Part shown: piece after piece, positions 47,664 through 55,705 of the stretch
Position numbering within the stretch: position 1 is the stretch's first letter
How the letters are laid out: the number at the start of each line of letters is the position of its first letter
NCBI RefSeq assembly: GCF_000382205.1
Contig: NZ_KB907787.1
Coordinates: forward strand, 535,176 to 599,175
DNA length: 64,000 nucleotides
Reading direction: 5' to 3'
Source: Dyadobacter beijingensis DSM 21582
Lineage (GTDB): Bacteria > Bacteroidota > Bacteroidia > Cytophagales > Spirosomataceae
The notes under the pieces: generated by a model
Told to the model about the DNA's origin: nothing
The model's input: only the letters and a program-made list of their open reading frames with translations
Database searches by the model: none
Program-made: the position numbers and the translations under genes

Positions 47664-49586
47664 TTAGTACATACTCTTTATCTGTTCAATCCATTCTGGC
47701 GTCTTGTAGGTAGCTGTTAATTTTTCGACATACTTTTTTGCGAATTCAAACTTTATATTACCAGAATTGAAGAACTGATCAAGTGATTTTTGCTTACTTA
47801 TGGATAGGTCAAGAGCGAAATATGTAGGTGTCTCATCAACAGAATCTATTCCTTCTAGTAGATTTTCTAGTTCGGAAAAGTTCGATCGGAATTCGCATAA
47901 TGTTTCAAAGAATAGTTTGCCATTTAGAGAATCTTCGATTTCTGTTTTTGGGGAGACAGGATTGGAATCGATATTTACCAATATTGTGTTTTTCTCACTT
48001 GCTTTATTTACAATTCGCAAACAACTCAAATTTTTGAGATCATTTCGAACAGGATACTGAACAAGCTCAGAATCTGTATCAGATAACAGAACGACTTTTC
48101 CCCTAATATCCTTTTTGAAATCTTCGTAGGCAACTTGCAGATTGTTATAAATTCGCTTGATTTCACTAGCGCCACCCACAGGAATTACACGAAGCTTCTT
48201 CTCTTGCTTGATGTCGGATAGATAGGCTTCAAAATATATTTTCTCCGACGAGCCTTCGCAGATAAGCCAATTGTAAGGCTCATTATCTAAAATACTTGTT
48301 ACGACTGACTGCGTAAAGTCATTAATGCTTTTCAATCTTATATCGAAGGGGAGTTTTCCTTTTGACGCGGATATTGCTTGCTTAACTTCTTCCCTATAAC
48401 TCGTAACATTTACCAAATCGAAAAAATGGCCCTTGTCATTTCTAGATATTACGCTAACACATCCATCTTCAACGGTTGGTATAAATCCATACCAATGAGT
48501 AGTAAATAGCAGTTGTTTACATAATATACTTACCTCAAATAGCTTGTTGAATTGATCGTAGCACGCTGACATATGCAGCGAAGATTCGGGTTCGTCTATA
48601 CCAAGAATTATTTTTTGAGTTTCGCTACGATACCTTTTTAAGAAGTGATAAGCCAATTCGATAATTGCTTTCTGTTTCTCGCCAGAGCTAAGAACAGACA
48701 TTTCGAGCCAGTGAGAGCCTTCTTTTTTATGAAGCTTTCTAATCTTGAAATATGCCTCTACTATAAGCTTATAAACATCGTGTTTCCTGAGATTAACTTG
48801 TCTCTCTCCAATTGTTCGAAAAGAGTAATCTTCAAGCATGCCGGAGAGAGAGTCAATGAAAACACCCAGGCTGCTATTAATTTCTTGTATTTTTGTGTTA
48901 GGTACATACTTTTCAACAATTTGGTTTAAAGTTTCACCCATTAGTGATTGTATTTCCTTTGTTTCAAGTTGTAGAAAGTTTTCAGGATCAATATCTTTTG
49001 GAATATAAATGTATTCAAAGAGGTTCTTTAATTCTGATAGAAGACTCCTAAACGTTTCTAAACTCTCATCGGGTATAACCTGCGAAGATTTGTCGAAATC
49101 AGATGATAGAATTTCTCCTAGTTTTCGAGTGTTGAATATACTAAGACTAGGTAGTTGGTCATATGTGATACCAAGAGGTAGTATGAAACTGTTCTCTTTT
49201 GTGTGATTTCTTTGAATAATCTTTAACTGATCTTGGAAAATCTTGAATTGCTCTCTATTCTGACCTATAATGTCACTTTCTTGGAGGTCCCAAATATAGT
49301 CACTTAAAGTTTGTGCGATCGGTTTGTTTTCTTCACCGATATCTTGTTTGTCTATTAGAAAAATGGGTACAATATAAGGACGTGTGGTTGTTAATCCACT
49401 TCTTTTAGTAATAACGTTCAGATTCCAATTTTTGGCGTTAAAGAAGCTGTCCAGAGCTTCCAGTACTGAACTCTTTCCAATTCCGTTATTACCAACGAGC
49501 CCACAAAAATTTTGGCCGTAGGTAAGCGGAACGTAATTTATTCCAGAATAAGTTTTGTAGTTTCTGACTAGTAAGCCAACAATCAT
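47664..49586 (-). CDS. OLD-like ATPase with C-terminal TOPRIM nuclease domain
   Basis: A 640-residue protein of the AAA_15/OLD type. The ABC-like ATPase has Walker A GNNGIGKS (32-39), signature LSSGEKQ (299-305), Walker B IILGIDEPE (326-334) and an H-loop His at 364. A TOPRIM region follows: Glu444 in ICEGSSEK, the pair Asp503/Asp505 in LLSDTDSE, and EIEDSL at 549-554. OLD proteins are nucleases, several with anti-phage roles. The partner here is an Mrr-like nuclease, not the UvrD-type helicase of Gabija nor the separate AriA/AriB of PARIS. The gene is AT-rich, which suggests horizontal transfer. Confidence 0.83.
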   Translation of the reverse strand: MIVGLLVRNYKTYSGINYVPLTYGQNFCGLVGNNGIGKSSVLEALDSFFNAKNWNLNVITKRSGLTTTRPYIVPIFLIDKQDIGEENKPIAQTLSDYIWDLQESDIIGQNREQFKIFQDQLKIIQRNHTKENSFILPLGITYDQLPSLSIFNTRKLGEILSSDFDKSSQVIPDESLETFRSLLSELKNLFEYIYIPKDIDPENFLQLETKEIQSLMGETLNQIVEKYVPNTKIQEINSSLGVFIDSLSGMLEDYSFRTIGERQVNLRKHDVYKLIVEAYFKIRKLHKKEGSHWLEMSVLSSGEKQKAIIELAYHFLKRYRSETQKIILGIDEPESSLHMSACYDQFNKLFEVSILCKQLLFTTHWYGFIPTVEDGCVSVISRNDKGHFFDLVNVTSYREEVKQAISASKGKLPFDIRLKSINDFTQSVVTSILDNEPYNWLICEGSSEKIYFEAYLSDIKQEKKLRVIPVGGASEIKRIYNNLQVAYEDFKKDIRGKVVLLSDTDSELVQYPVRNDLKNLSCLRIVNKASEKNTILVNIDSNPVSPKTEIEDSLNGKLFFETLCEFRSNFSELENLLEGIDSVDETPTYFALDLSISKQKSLDQFFNSGNIKFEFAKKYVEKLTATYKTPEWIEQIKSMY

Positions 49587-49911
49587 GGATATGGAGGGTT
49601 GTATTTAATATATATATTATAAGCTTTGGCAGAAGCCGATTTACTGTTTGTGGGACTTTCTTTCTGATTATGACTGGTCTATATACGCAGATCCAATAGG
49701 CAACCTTGGGGAAGTAATTTTCTCTTTTTATTGAATTGATAATCAGGCTGTTGCGCGACTTTTGAGTGCTCGTGCTGAAATTTTAGCGACTGAGTTAACA
49801 TAACTTTGTTGTTGATATGTTTAGACAGGCTTGGAACAAGATGCTGCGATACTTATGAATTTAAATGACTGTTTTTTGGCGCTATACTTTGTCAGCAATG
49901 TGCAATGCATT
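49587..49911. other. AT-rich intergenic gap of the defence island
   Basis: A 325-nt gap between the ATPase gene and the XRE gene. The part just upstream of the ATPase (49600-49620) is almost pure A/T and is the likely promoter region. A 41-codon open stretch without a start codon (49609-49731, then TGA at 49732) reads on the plus strand with several Trp and contains DFLSDYDWSIYADPIGNLGE. It may be the tail of a lost gene, but this is weak. I see no RNA gene or repeat here. Confidence 0.4.
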
Positions 49912-50334
49912 CTACTTACCCTGAATCAACCGCTCCAACCGCCCCATCATCTCATCCTTCTCCTTCAACATCCGCTCGTACAAAGCAATCTTCTCCTCAT
50001 GAAGCTGCATTAATTTATCGATAGGATGGAAAGTCGGATTATTGTTCACCGCATTGAGCATAGCATTGTCATTGAATGTATTAGAAATCACATTCACCGC
50101 CTTTTCCTCATCAAAATTCCGAATCGCCTCAACCGGTATTTTCAATATCGCTGCTACTTGTTCCAAAATGTCGGAATCGATCTTTTCGCGCTGTTCGAGC
50201 GTGGAGATTCTTTGCTGGTTCCAATCGCTGCCGAGCTCGAAGGCGAGCATGTCCTGTTTGATTCCGAGCATTTCGCGGAACCGTTTCACGTTGCGGCCTT
50301 CGTGGATCTTCGGGTTGGAGGTAGTATGTGTCAT
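49912..50334 (-). CDS. XRE-family helix-turn-helix protein
   Basis: A 140-residue DNA-binding protein starting at 50334. An HTH_3-like domain (about residues 15-80) contains VKRFREMLGIKQDMLAFELG, WNQQRISTLEQREKIDSDIL and EQVAAILKIPVEAIRNFDEE. The C-terminus is a charged coiled coil (QLHEEKIALYERMLKEKDEM), probably for dimerisation. It could regulate the neighbouring small gene or the fic gene. It is divergent from the 87-residue protein across 177 nt. Confidence 0.82.
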   Translation of the reverse strand: MTHTTSNPKIHEGRNVKRFREMLGIKQDMLAFELGSDWNQQRISTLEQREKIDSDILEQVAAILKIPVEAIRNFDEEKAVNVISNTFNDNAMLNAVNNNPTFHPIDKLMQLHEEKIALYERMLKEKDEMMGRLERLIQGK

Positions 50335-50511
50335 ACGGGGGCTATTTCGTTGAAAAGGCAATTTATATAAATCCATCGGGAAGTGATCCGGTAATTTACA
50401 GGTATTTCGGCGTAAGTTACGGGGCCCGCGGGTTGGGTACGGGTTGCAGGAATGCGTGCTTTACGGAAAACGTAAATGCACGGTTTGTCCCGCACTTCTT
50501 ACACCCACAAA

Positions 50512-50775
50512 ATGAACACAGAAACACACCCTATCGAATGCACGGATGCAATGTTGCTGGCCTATGGCCGCGAGGTAGGCAAGCTCCTGAGCAGCAGCAG
50601 CGCCGAATGCTGGCGCGACGAACTTTGGACGATCTTCACCGGCTACATCATCTCCCTGAAAGAACAAGGCCCCGCGCCGGAGCTTTGCGATACTTACTTT
50701 TCGTTTAAGGAGCTGATTGCGTTTTTCGAGAATGTGGAGCGGATTGGGAGAGGGGACGAGCTTTTATCCGTCTGA
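50512..50775 (+). CDS. Hypothetical small protein
   Basis: An 87-residue soluble, helical protein (for example AMLLAYGREVGKLLSSSSAE and ELIAFFENVERIGRGDEL) with no recognisable domain. The ATG at 50512 is the likely start. Codon use is like the chromosome. The first of the iterated palindromic motifs begins at its stop codon, and fic starts about 100 nt later. Whether it belongs functionally to the Fic system is unknown. Confidence 0.6.
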   Translation: MNTETHPIECTDAMLLAYGREVGKLLSSSSAECWRDELWTIFTGYIISLKEQGPAPELCDTYFSFKELIAFFENVERIGRGDELLSV

Positions 50776-50929
50776 AAATAATCGTTTTTCACAAATGAGG
50801 CCGTTTTATAATCATTTTTCATGAAAATTAATTATTTTTCACAAATCTCCATGGAATCGAAAGCCAGAAAGTTATGTCGGAAAATAATCGTATTTCAGAA
50901 GAATGGGCTGAAAATAATCATTTTTCACA
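50774..50929. repeat. Five iterated AT-rich palindromic motifs at the fic start
   Basis: Copies of GAAAATAATCRTTTTTCACA or close variants lie at 50774-50793, 50804-50823 (partial), 50823-50843, 50880-50899 and 50910-50929. Aligned on the T tract they are 30, 20, 56 and 30 bp apart, mostly whole helical turns. Each is close to a palindrome (TGAAAA...TTTTCA). The last two are inside the fic coding region and encode ENNRIS and ENNHFS. They look like an operator array. Confidence 0.6.
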
Positions 50930-53015
50930 GTCTGTAACTGTTTTTCATGGAAGGCAGGCTCCGGAAAGAGCATTACTCGTAGGCTATGGTGCCATTATAG
51001 AACGGCTTGCACTCAAATTGCCCTTGCCGGACAAGTTATCGTTGATTGGCGCCCGCTACAAACAGCTATCGGACGAGCACTGGAATGTATTAACAGCAAG
51101 ATATACCCCGTCAGATAGCCTTTACGGTCATTTGGTCTTCGCTTTGAAATATGAAGGGGTCAACTTGCTATTTTTCAAAAAGTTATTCGAGCGCATTGGG
51201 AAGAGTGAAGTCGAAGCGTTGGTGAGCATTGAACGTACGGGCCAGTACAGCCGACGAATATGGTTCTTGTACGAATGGCTGATGGACGAGCCGCTCGATA
51301 TCCCGGATTTGAAGGAAGGGAATTACGTGCCGCTGCTGGACGGGGATTTACAGTTTGCACTGGAAAAGTCTGTCAACGTGCCCCGGCAGCGTATCCGCAA
51401 TAATTTGCCGGGAACGAGGCAGTTTTGCCCGCTGATATTTAAGTCGGAAAAACTCAAAAACTTTATTGGAGAATCGCTTGAAAAGCATTCTTACGCGACT
51501 TTAAAAAACGTCCACAAGGATATTCTGGCCAGGACATCGGCATTTCTGCTGTTGAAGGACTCGAAGGCATCGTTTTCGATCGAGGGTGAGAATCCGTCGC
51601 CAAGCAGGGCTATGCTGTGGGGCAAGGCGATCGGGCAGGCCGGTGACAAGCCACTTACTTCGGAGGAACTACTGCGTTTGCAGCAGATAGTGATCGGCGA
51701 TTCCCGTCGGATACAACTAGGCTTTCGGACAGAGGGAGGGTTCATTGGCGAGCACGACAGGTCAACCGGAACCCCGATGCCCGATCATATTTCGGCGCGG
51801 TGGGAAGATCTGGGCGAATTAATGGAGGGGCTTCTTGAAGCTGCTGAGCTGATGGAGCAAAAGGGCTATCATCCTGTTTTGATTGCCGCGTCGATCGCAT
51901 TTGGCTTCGTTTTCATTCACCCGTTTGTGGATGGCAATGGTCGGCTTCACCGTTACATCATTCATCATTTGCTTGCTCAAACCAAGTTCAGCCCGGAGCA
52001 GATGATATTTCCGGTTTCGGCGGCGATTCTGGAAAAAATAGGCGACTACCGGTCAGTTTTGGAGCATTACTCTCATTCCGTTCTCCCGTTCATCGACTGG
52101 GAGCCGACTGCCGATCACAACGTGGAAGTCAGAAATGAAACGGCGGATTACTACCGCTATTTCGATGCCACGCGGCAGGCCGAGTTTCTCTTCGAGTGCG
52201 TTGCGCATACGATCTACCGCACGATTCCGGACGAAATCAAATACCTCGAACGATACGACGCATTCAAAAACTGGCTGGACGACCACATTCCGATGCCGGA
52301 TAAGATGGTGTCGTTACTAGTGGTTTTTTTATCCCAAAATGCGGGAAGGCTGTCACGCAGAGCATTGGATAAGGAGTTTGCTGATTTGGAACATGAAGAG
52401 ATTCAACTGATTGAAAGTAAATACAAGGAAATATTTCAAATGCAGGAACCAGCCCGCTACATGATCGCGATACGGCCGACCGCCGAGATTGTCGAAGCGG
52501 TCAGGAAGATGAAACTGGCATTGAAACAGGCTGTCGGAGGGTTTTTCAACAGTGTGAATTCGGAAGCGCACATTACCATATTTGAGTTTTACGCTTACGA
52601 GCATGACTATCCGCTGCTACTCAAAGAACTGTTGGACAAGGCAGGCACGCTGCGTCCTTTCGAACTGGAATTCAATGGATTTAATCATTTCGCTACAAGC
52701 GGCGCGTTCTATGTAGAACTAACGCCTGAATCAACAAAGGCAATCGTCGACCGCTGCAACCAGCTTAAACAGGCATTGAATTCAAAACTCCTGAAAGACC
52801 ACACCGAAGGCTGGACCGACATGTTCGAAACCCCGCATATGACCATCGGCCGGCGGCTGCGAGCGGATTGGATCGAAACAGCCTATTCACTGTTCGAACG
52901 GTTCGATGCAAAGTTCTGGTGCGATTCACTCGCTGTGCGAAAGTTCAATGACGATCGAAAACAGTTCGACGTCATTGATACACTGCCCATGCTGGGGGGC
53001 GGGGGTATGTTTTAA
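50874..53015 (+). CDS. Fic protein fused to a 2H phosphoesterase-like domain
   Basis: A 713-residue protein. The Fic core has the complete active-site motif HPFVDGNGRLHR (349-360, catalytic His349), so it can probably transfer AMP from ATP to a protein hydroxyl. An inhibitory helix of the N-terminal type, Ser233-x3-Glu237-Gly238 (SFSIEGE), indicates autoinhibition. A winged-helix-like tail (GRLSRRALDKEFADLEHEEI) ends near residue 520. From Met523 a second domain has AHITIFEF (His566/Thr568) and PHMTIGRR (His655/Thr657), the paired HxT motifs of 2H phosphoesterases (2'-5' RNA ligase/CPDase type). I know no described system with this fusion. The stop overlaps the convergent HigA gene. Confidence 0.85.
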   Translation: MSENNRISEEWAENNHFSQSVTVFHGRQAPERALLVGYGAIIERLALKLPLPDKLSLIGARYKQLSDEHWNVLTARYTPSDSLYGHLVFALKYEGVNLLFFKKLFERIGKSEVEALVSIERTGQYSRRIWFLYEWLMDEPLDIPDLKEGNYVPLLDGDLQFALEKSVNVPRQRIRNNLPGTRQFCPLIFKSEKLKNFIGESLEKHSYATLKNVHKDILARTSAFLLLKDSKASFSIEGENPSPSRAMLWGKAIGQAGDKPLTSEELLRLQQIVIGDSRRIQLGFRTEGGFIGEHDRSTGTPMPDHISARWEDLGELMEGLLEAAELMEQKGYHPVLIAASIAFGFVFIHPFVDGNGRLHRYIIHHLLAQTKFSPEQMIFPVSAAILEKIGDYRSVLEHYSHSVLPFIDWEPTADHNVEVRNETADYYRYFDATRQAEFLFECVAHTIYRTIPDEIKYLERYDAFKNWLDDHIPMPDKMVSLLVVFLSQNAGRLSRRALDKEFADLEHEEIQLIESKYKEIFQMQEPARYMIAIRPTAEIVEAVRKMKLALKQAVGGFFNSVNSEAHITIFEFYAYEHDYPLLLKELLDKAGTLRPFELEFNGFNHFATSGAFYVELTPESTKAIVDRCNQLKQALNSKLLKDHTEGWTDMFETPHMTIGRRLRADWIETAYSLFERFDAKFWCDSLAVRKFNDDRKQFDVIDTLPMLGGGGMF

Positions 53016-53341
53016 GCTGGCTGTAATGCGTTGTTTTGCAAAGGGCGGAAATGTTGAATTGTTTTACGCTCTACTGCTCTCTCGGCATGCCACAGATCGT
53101 AATTCCGTTGAATGTCCAGCCAGAATTCAGCGCTAGTCCCAAAAGCTTCGGATAAACGAACGCACATTTCAGAGCTGATTCCCTGATGCTCATTCAGGAT
53201 GTTAGATAGTGTTTTACGAGTAATGCCCAAGCCCTTTGCAATTTCAGCCTGGGTGTAGTCGTGACCGGTCTCCTCTTTTAGTCCTTCGATAGTTTCCTTT
53301 ATCAATGCCCCAGGGTGGGCTGGTCTCATGCCTCTTTTCAT
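53012..53341 (-). CDS. HigA-type antitoxin (XRE family), no toxin partner
   Basis: A 109-residue protein starting at 53341. MRPAHPGALIKETI is the HigA opening. The HTH is YTQAEIAKGLGITRKTLSNI with MCVRLSEAFGTSAEFWLDIQ behind it, the VapI/HigA pattern. In HigBA systems the toxin lies directly upstream; here there is only a 145-nt gap and no such gene. It overlaps the end of fic by 4 nt in convergent orientation, so it could instead act on the Fic system. Confidence 0.85.
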   Translation of the reverse strand: MKRGMRPAHPGALIKETIEGLKEETGHDYTQAEIAKGLGITRKTLSNILNEHQGISSEMCVRLSEAFGTSAEFWLDIQRNYDLWHAERAVERKTIQHFRPLQNNALQPA

Positions 53342-53381
53342 AATTTGCTTTGTTAATGGTAGTCCAGATAGTCGACGTCGA

Positions 53382-53404
53382 AATGTAACAGGGTGTGTTA
53401 CATT
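53382..53404 (-). promoter_or_regulatory. Palindromic operator/promoter of the higA gene
   Basis: A perfect inverted repeat AATGTAAC-(7 nt)-GTTACATT lies 41 nt upstream of the higA start. On the minus strand TTG, 20 nt and TACATTTC form a near-consensus promoter whose -7 box is within the right arm. A bound dimer would block the polymerase, which fits autorepression by HigA. Confidence 0.6.
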
Positions 53405-53427
53405 TTGCAAGAGCCTGCGTTCAAAAT

Positions 53428-53463
53428 GAAAAAGACGAGCGGTATGTGCCGTTCGTCTTTTTC
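53428..53463. terminator. Terminator after the amino-sugar operon
   Basis: GAAAAAGACGAGCGG and CCGTTCGTCTTTTTC form a 15-bp stem (one G-T pair) with a 6-nt loop and A/T tracts on both sides, 24 nt after the stop of the Gfo/Idh gene. Confidence 0.8.
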
Positions 53464-53486
53464 ACTGATATCTATTTGATGTGGGA

Positions 53487-54872
53487 TTATTTCCCACCCT
53501 TCGCCTGCTTCAACGCCGACGTAGTCAGCCAATATTTAGCAATCATATTAGGCACCTCCCACTCAGGCAATTTCCCGGCTTTTAGATACTCCATATACTT
53601 GTTAGCCACCTGCGCGAAGTGCGATTCGTGGCCGGTGTCGTACTTGGCATCGATCACCACTTCCCAACCCGCAGCAGTCTTTTTCAAATCCACGCCGGGA
53701 TACTTATCCTGCACAGATTTAAATGCAGCCGCCACCGCATCTTCGTATGCTTTCGATTTGTCCGTAGTTTCAATATAAAGCACAGGTTTGTACTTCTGCT
53801 CCTTGCCCTGGCGGACGATCAGGTTGGCTTTGGAGCCTTTCATGATCGAGTAATGCGTGTCGCCAGTGCCTTCGGGGGCCTGGAAGTTCCAGATCACGGA
53901 TACCTTCGCGTGAACGCCTTTCAGGGTATAGTTCAGCTCGCCGTTGGAATAGACATTCAGCAAAGTGTCCTTAATATCCTTTTTGAGGAAATCAGGATAG
54001 GTTTCGCTTTTGGTGACGAGTTTGAATTGCGACGGCGTGAGCTGGGTAGCCGTGCGCTTGGTCGAGAGGAGTTGAATGTCCTTTTGATAATCGAGGGATA
54101 CATTTGGGAAGCAGCTCCATTGCACGAGGTCCACGAGGTGGGTCGTTACGTCTACCATGCCTTCGCCTTGCTGGTTCACGTCGAAAAACCAGGTTGGACG
54201 TACCAGCGGCTCGCCGGAAATGTATTTGAAAAAGTGGTGAACGCTTTCTTTCGATACCGCGGGGTTCTCGGGCGTGCCTTTTTGCAGTTCGCCGAAGATC
54301 TCGGGCAGCAATGCGAGTTCGCGTTGCAGGGTGTTGGTGATTTCATAACGCTCGGTCATGATATCGTACAGGAGCACCTTATTCTTGTCGGCGCTGGCGA
54401 ATGCTTCTTTCAGCTTGTCGAAGCCCGCCGCGTCGATCGCCATCGGTTTGTCGGCAAGGACGTTCAGGCCTGCATCGACAGATTTTTTGATGAAATCGGT
54501 CTTTTTCTGGTTGTTACCGGCCAATACCACCACATTACCTTTTTTCTCCGAAATCATTTTCTCGAAGAAATCGGCTCCCGTGTACACTTCTTCTTTCCAA
54601 TGCGTCGGGTCTTCGGGGCGGGTGTTGTATTTCTCCACCTTGTCGAGGTAAGCCTTCACGTCCGGGCCTTCGGACGCGTACACGTGCACGACCGAATCCA
54701 CATCGTCGTACATCGATTTCTGAACCAACGCCGCATGGAAGTGGCCGGGCTCTACCACGATCAGGCTCAGCGGTTTCTTCTCCTCATTCTTGGCCTCCTC
54801 TTTCTTCGAATTACATCCCTGATTGAATACCATTGCGCTCAATAAAGCGATTGTCAAGAGTTCTTTTCTCAT
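53487..54872 (-). CDS. Gfo/Idh/MocA family oxidoreductase lipoprotein
   Basis: A 461-residue protein starting at 54872, with a lipoprotein signal (NQGC at about residue 20). The N-terminal Rossmann-like part contains SLIVVEPGHFHAALVQKSM, VVVLAGNNQKKTDFIKKSVD and NVLADKPMAID, the position of the usual EKP motif. The rest matches the C-terminal domain seen in exported Bacteroidota family members (GEGMVDVTTHLVDLVQW). It is last in the operon with a sugar transporter, nagA and nagB, 46 nt after nagB. Substrate unknown. Confidence 0.83.
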   Translation of the reverse strand: MRKELLTIALLSAMVFNQGCNSKKEEAKNEEKKPLSLIVVEPGHFHAALVQKSMYDDVDSVVHVYASEGPDVKAYLDKVEKYNTRPEDPTHWKEEVYTGADFFEKMISEKKGNVVVLAGNNQKKTDFIKKSVDAGLNVLADKPMAIDAAGFDKLKEAFASADKNKVLLYDIMTERYEITNTLQRELALLPEIFGELQKGTPENPAVSKESVHHFFKYISGEPLVRPTWFFDVNQQGEGMVDVTTHLVDLVQWSCFPNVSLDYQKDIQLLSTKRTATQLTPSQFKLVTKSETYPDFLKKDIKDTLLNVYSNGELNYTLKGVHAKVSVIWNFQAPEGTGDTHYSIMKGSKANLIVRQGKEQKYKPVLYIETTDKSKAYEDAVAAAFKSVQDKYPGVDLKKTAAGWEVVIDAKYDTGHESHFAQVANKYMEYLKAGKLPEWEVPNMIAKYWLTTSALKQAKGGK

Positions 54873-54918
54873 TTGAATGGGTTGAGGTAATACATTGCAA
54901 GATAGCTCCGGTGCGGAA

Positions 54919-55695
54919 CTATGCCTGCGAGTATGACGAAATTTCTTTGAGCTTCCCTGAACTGGCCTGGTCGATGAACAATATCGCGTGCGGGTGCCTG
55001 CGAAGGATGGTCGACGGGTAGGCTTCCTGGATGTCCTCGGCCACGGTGTGGTAAATCGCCTGCGCCTTTTTCTCACCCGGTACGATGCAGAAGGCATATT
55101 TGGCCTTCATCAATGTCGGAATGGTGAGGGTCAATGCGGTTTGCGGTACTTCGCCGAAGGTGTCGAAGCATTCGTCGTTGACCTGCTGCTGGCGGCAGGC
55201 GTCGTCGAGTTCCACTACTTTCACTTCCAGTGGATCATCGAAAAACGCCACATGCGGGTCGTTGAATGCCAAATGCCCATTCTCGCCGATACCGAGGCAC
55301 ACGATGTCGATCGGGTTCTCGCGGAGGAGTTTCGCGTACCGGTCGCATTCCTGCTGCGGGTCGGTAGCGTTACCGTCGAGGTAGGAAACTGAACGCACGG
55401 GCACATGGTCGAACAACCGCACTTTCAGGAAATACCCGAAATTCTGTGGCGCATCGGCGGCGATGCCGATGTATTCGTCCATATGAAATGCATTGATTTT
55501 CTCCCATTGAATGCCCGGCTCGTCCTTCAACGTCGCCAGAAACTCGTTCTGCGAAGGCGCCGAAGCAAAGATGATATTCACAAATTCTTTGGTATCCTGA
55601 ATCTCCCGGATCTTCCCGGCAACGGCTTTGGCCGCGGCTTCGCCCATTTGCTGTCGGGTTTCGGATATGTTGATTTCCAGTTGGTCGACTTTCAT
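54919..55695 (-). CDS. nagB: Glucosamine-6-phosphate deaminase family protein
   Basis: A 258-residue NagB/RpiA-fold enzyme that converts glucosamine-6-phosphate to fructose-6-phosphate and ammonia. It shows FHMDEYIGI (active-site Asp region), GIGENGHLAFNDP (the catalytic His segment) and LTLTIPTLMKAKYAFCIVPG. It lies 10 nt after nagA on the same strand, which makes the NagB assignment safer than the related 6-phosphogluconolactonase. Confidence 0.9.
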   Translation of the reverse strand: MKVDQLEINISETRQQMGEAAAKAVAGKIREIQDTKEFVNIIFASAPSQNEFLATLKDEPGIQWEKINAFHMDEYIGIAADAPQNFGYFLKVRLFDHVPVRSVSYLDGNATDPQQECDRYAKLLRENPIDIVCLGIGENGHLAFNDPHVAFFDDPLEVKVVELDDACRQQQVNDECFDTFGEVPQTALTLTIPTLMKAKYAFCIVPGEKKAQAIYHTVAEDIQEAYPSTILRRHPHAILFIDQASSGKLKEISSYSQA

Positions 55696-55705
55696 TTTGT
55701 GTTAG

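Noticed and set aside
50774..50929. CRISPR array
   Set aside because: The repeated units are short, imperfect palindromes at unequal spacing, partly inside a coding sequence, with no spacers of even length and no cas genes.
50821..50940. Small frame in another phase over the fic start region
   Set aside because: It overlaps the palindromic motifs and fic; its peptide is mainly the translation of the repeats.
53619..54845. 408-codon plus-strand frame opposite the Gfo/Idh lipoprotein gene
   Set aside because: Composition rich in Phe, His and Arg, no motif, and completely antisense to a well-supported gene.
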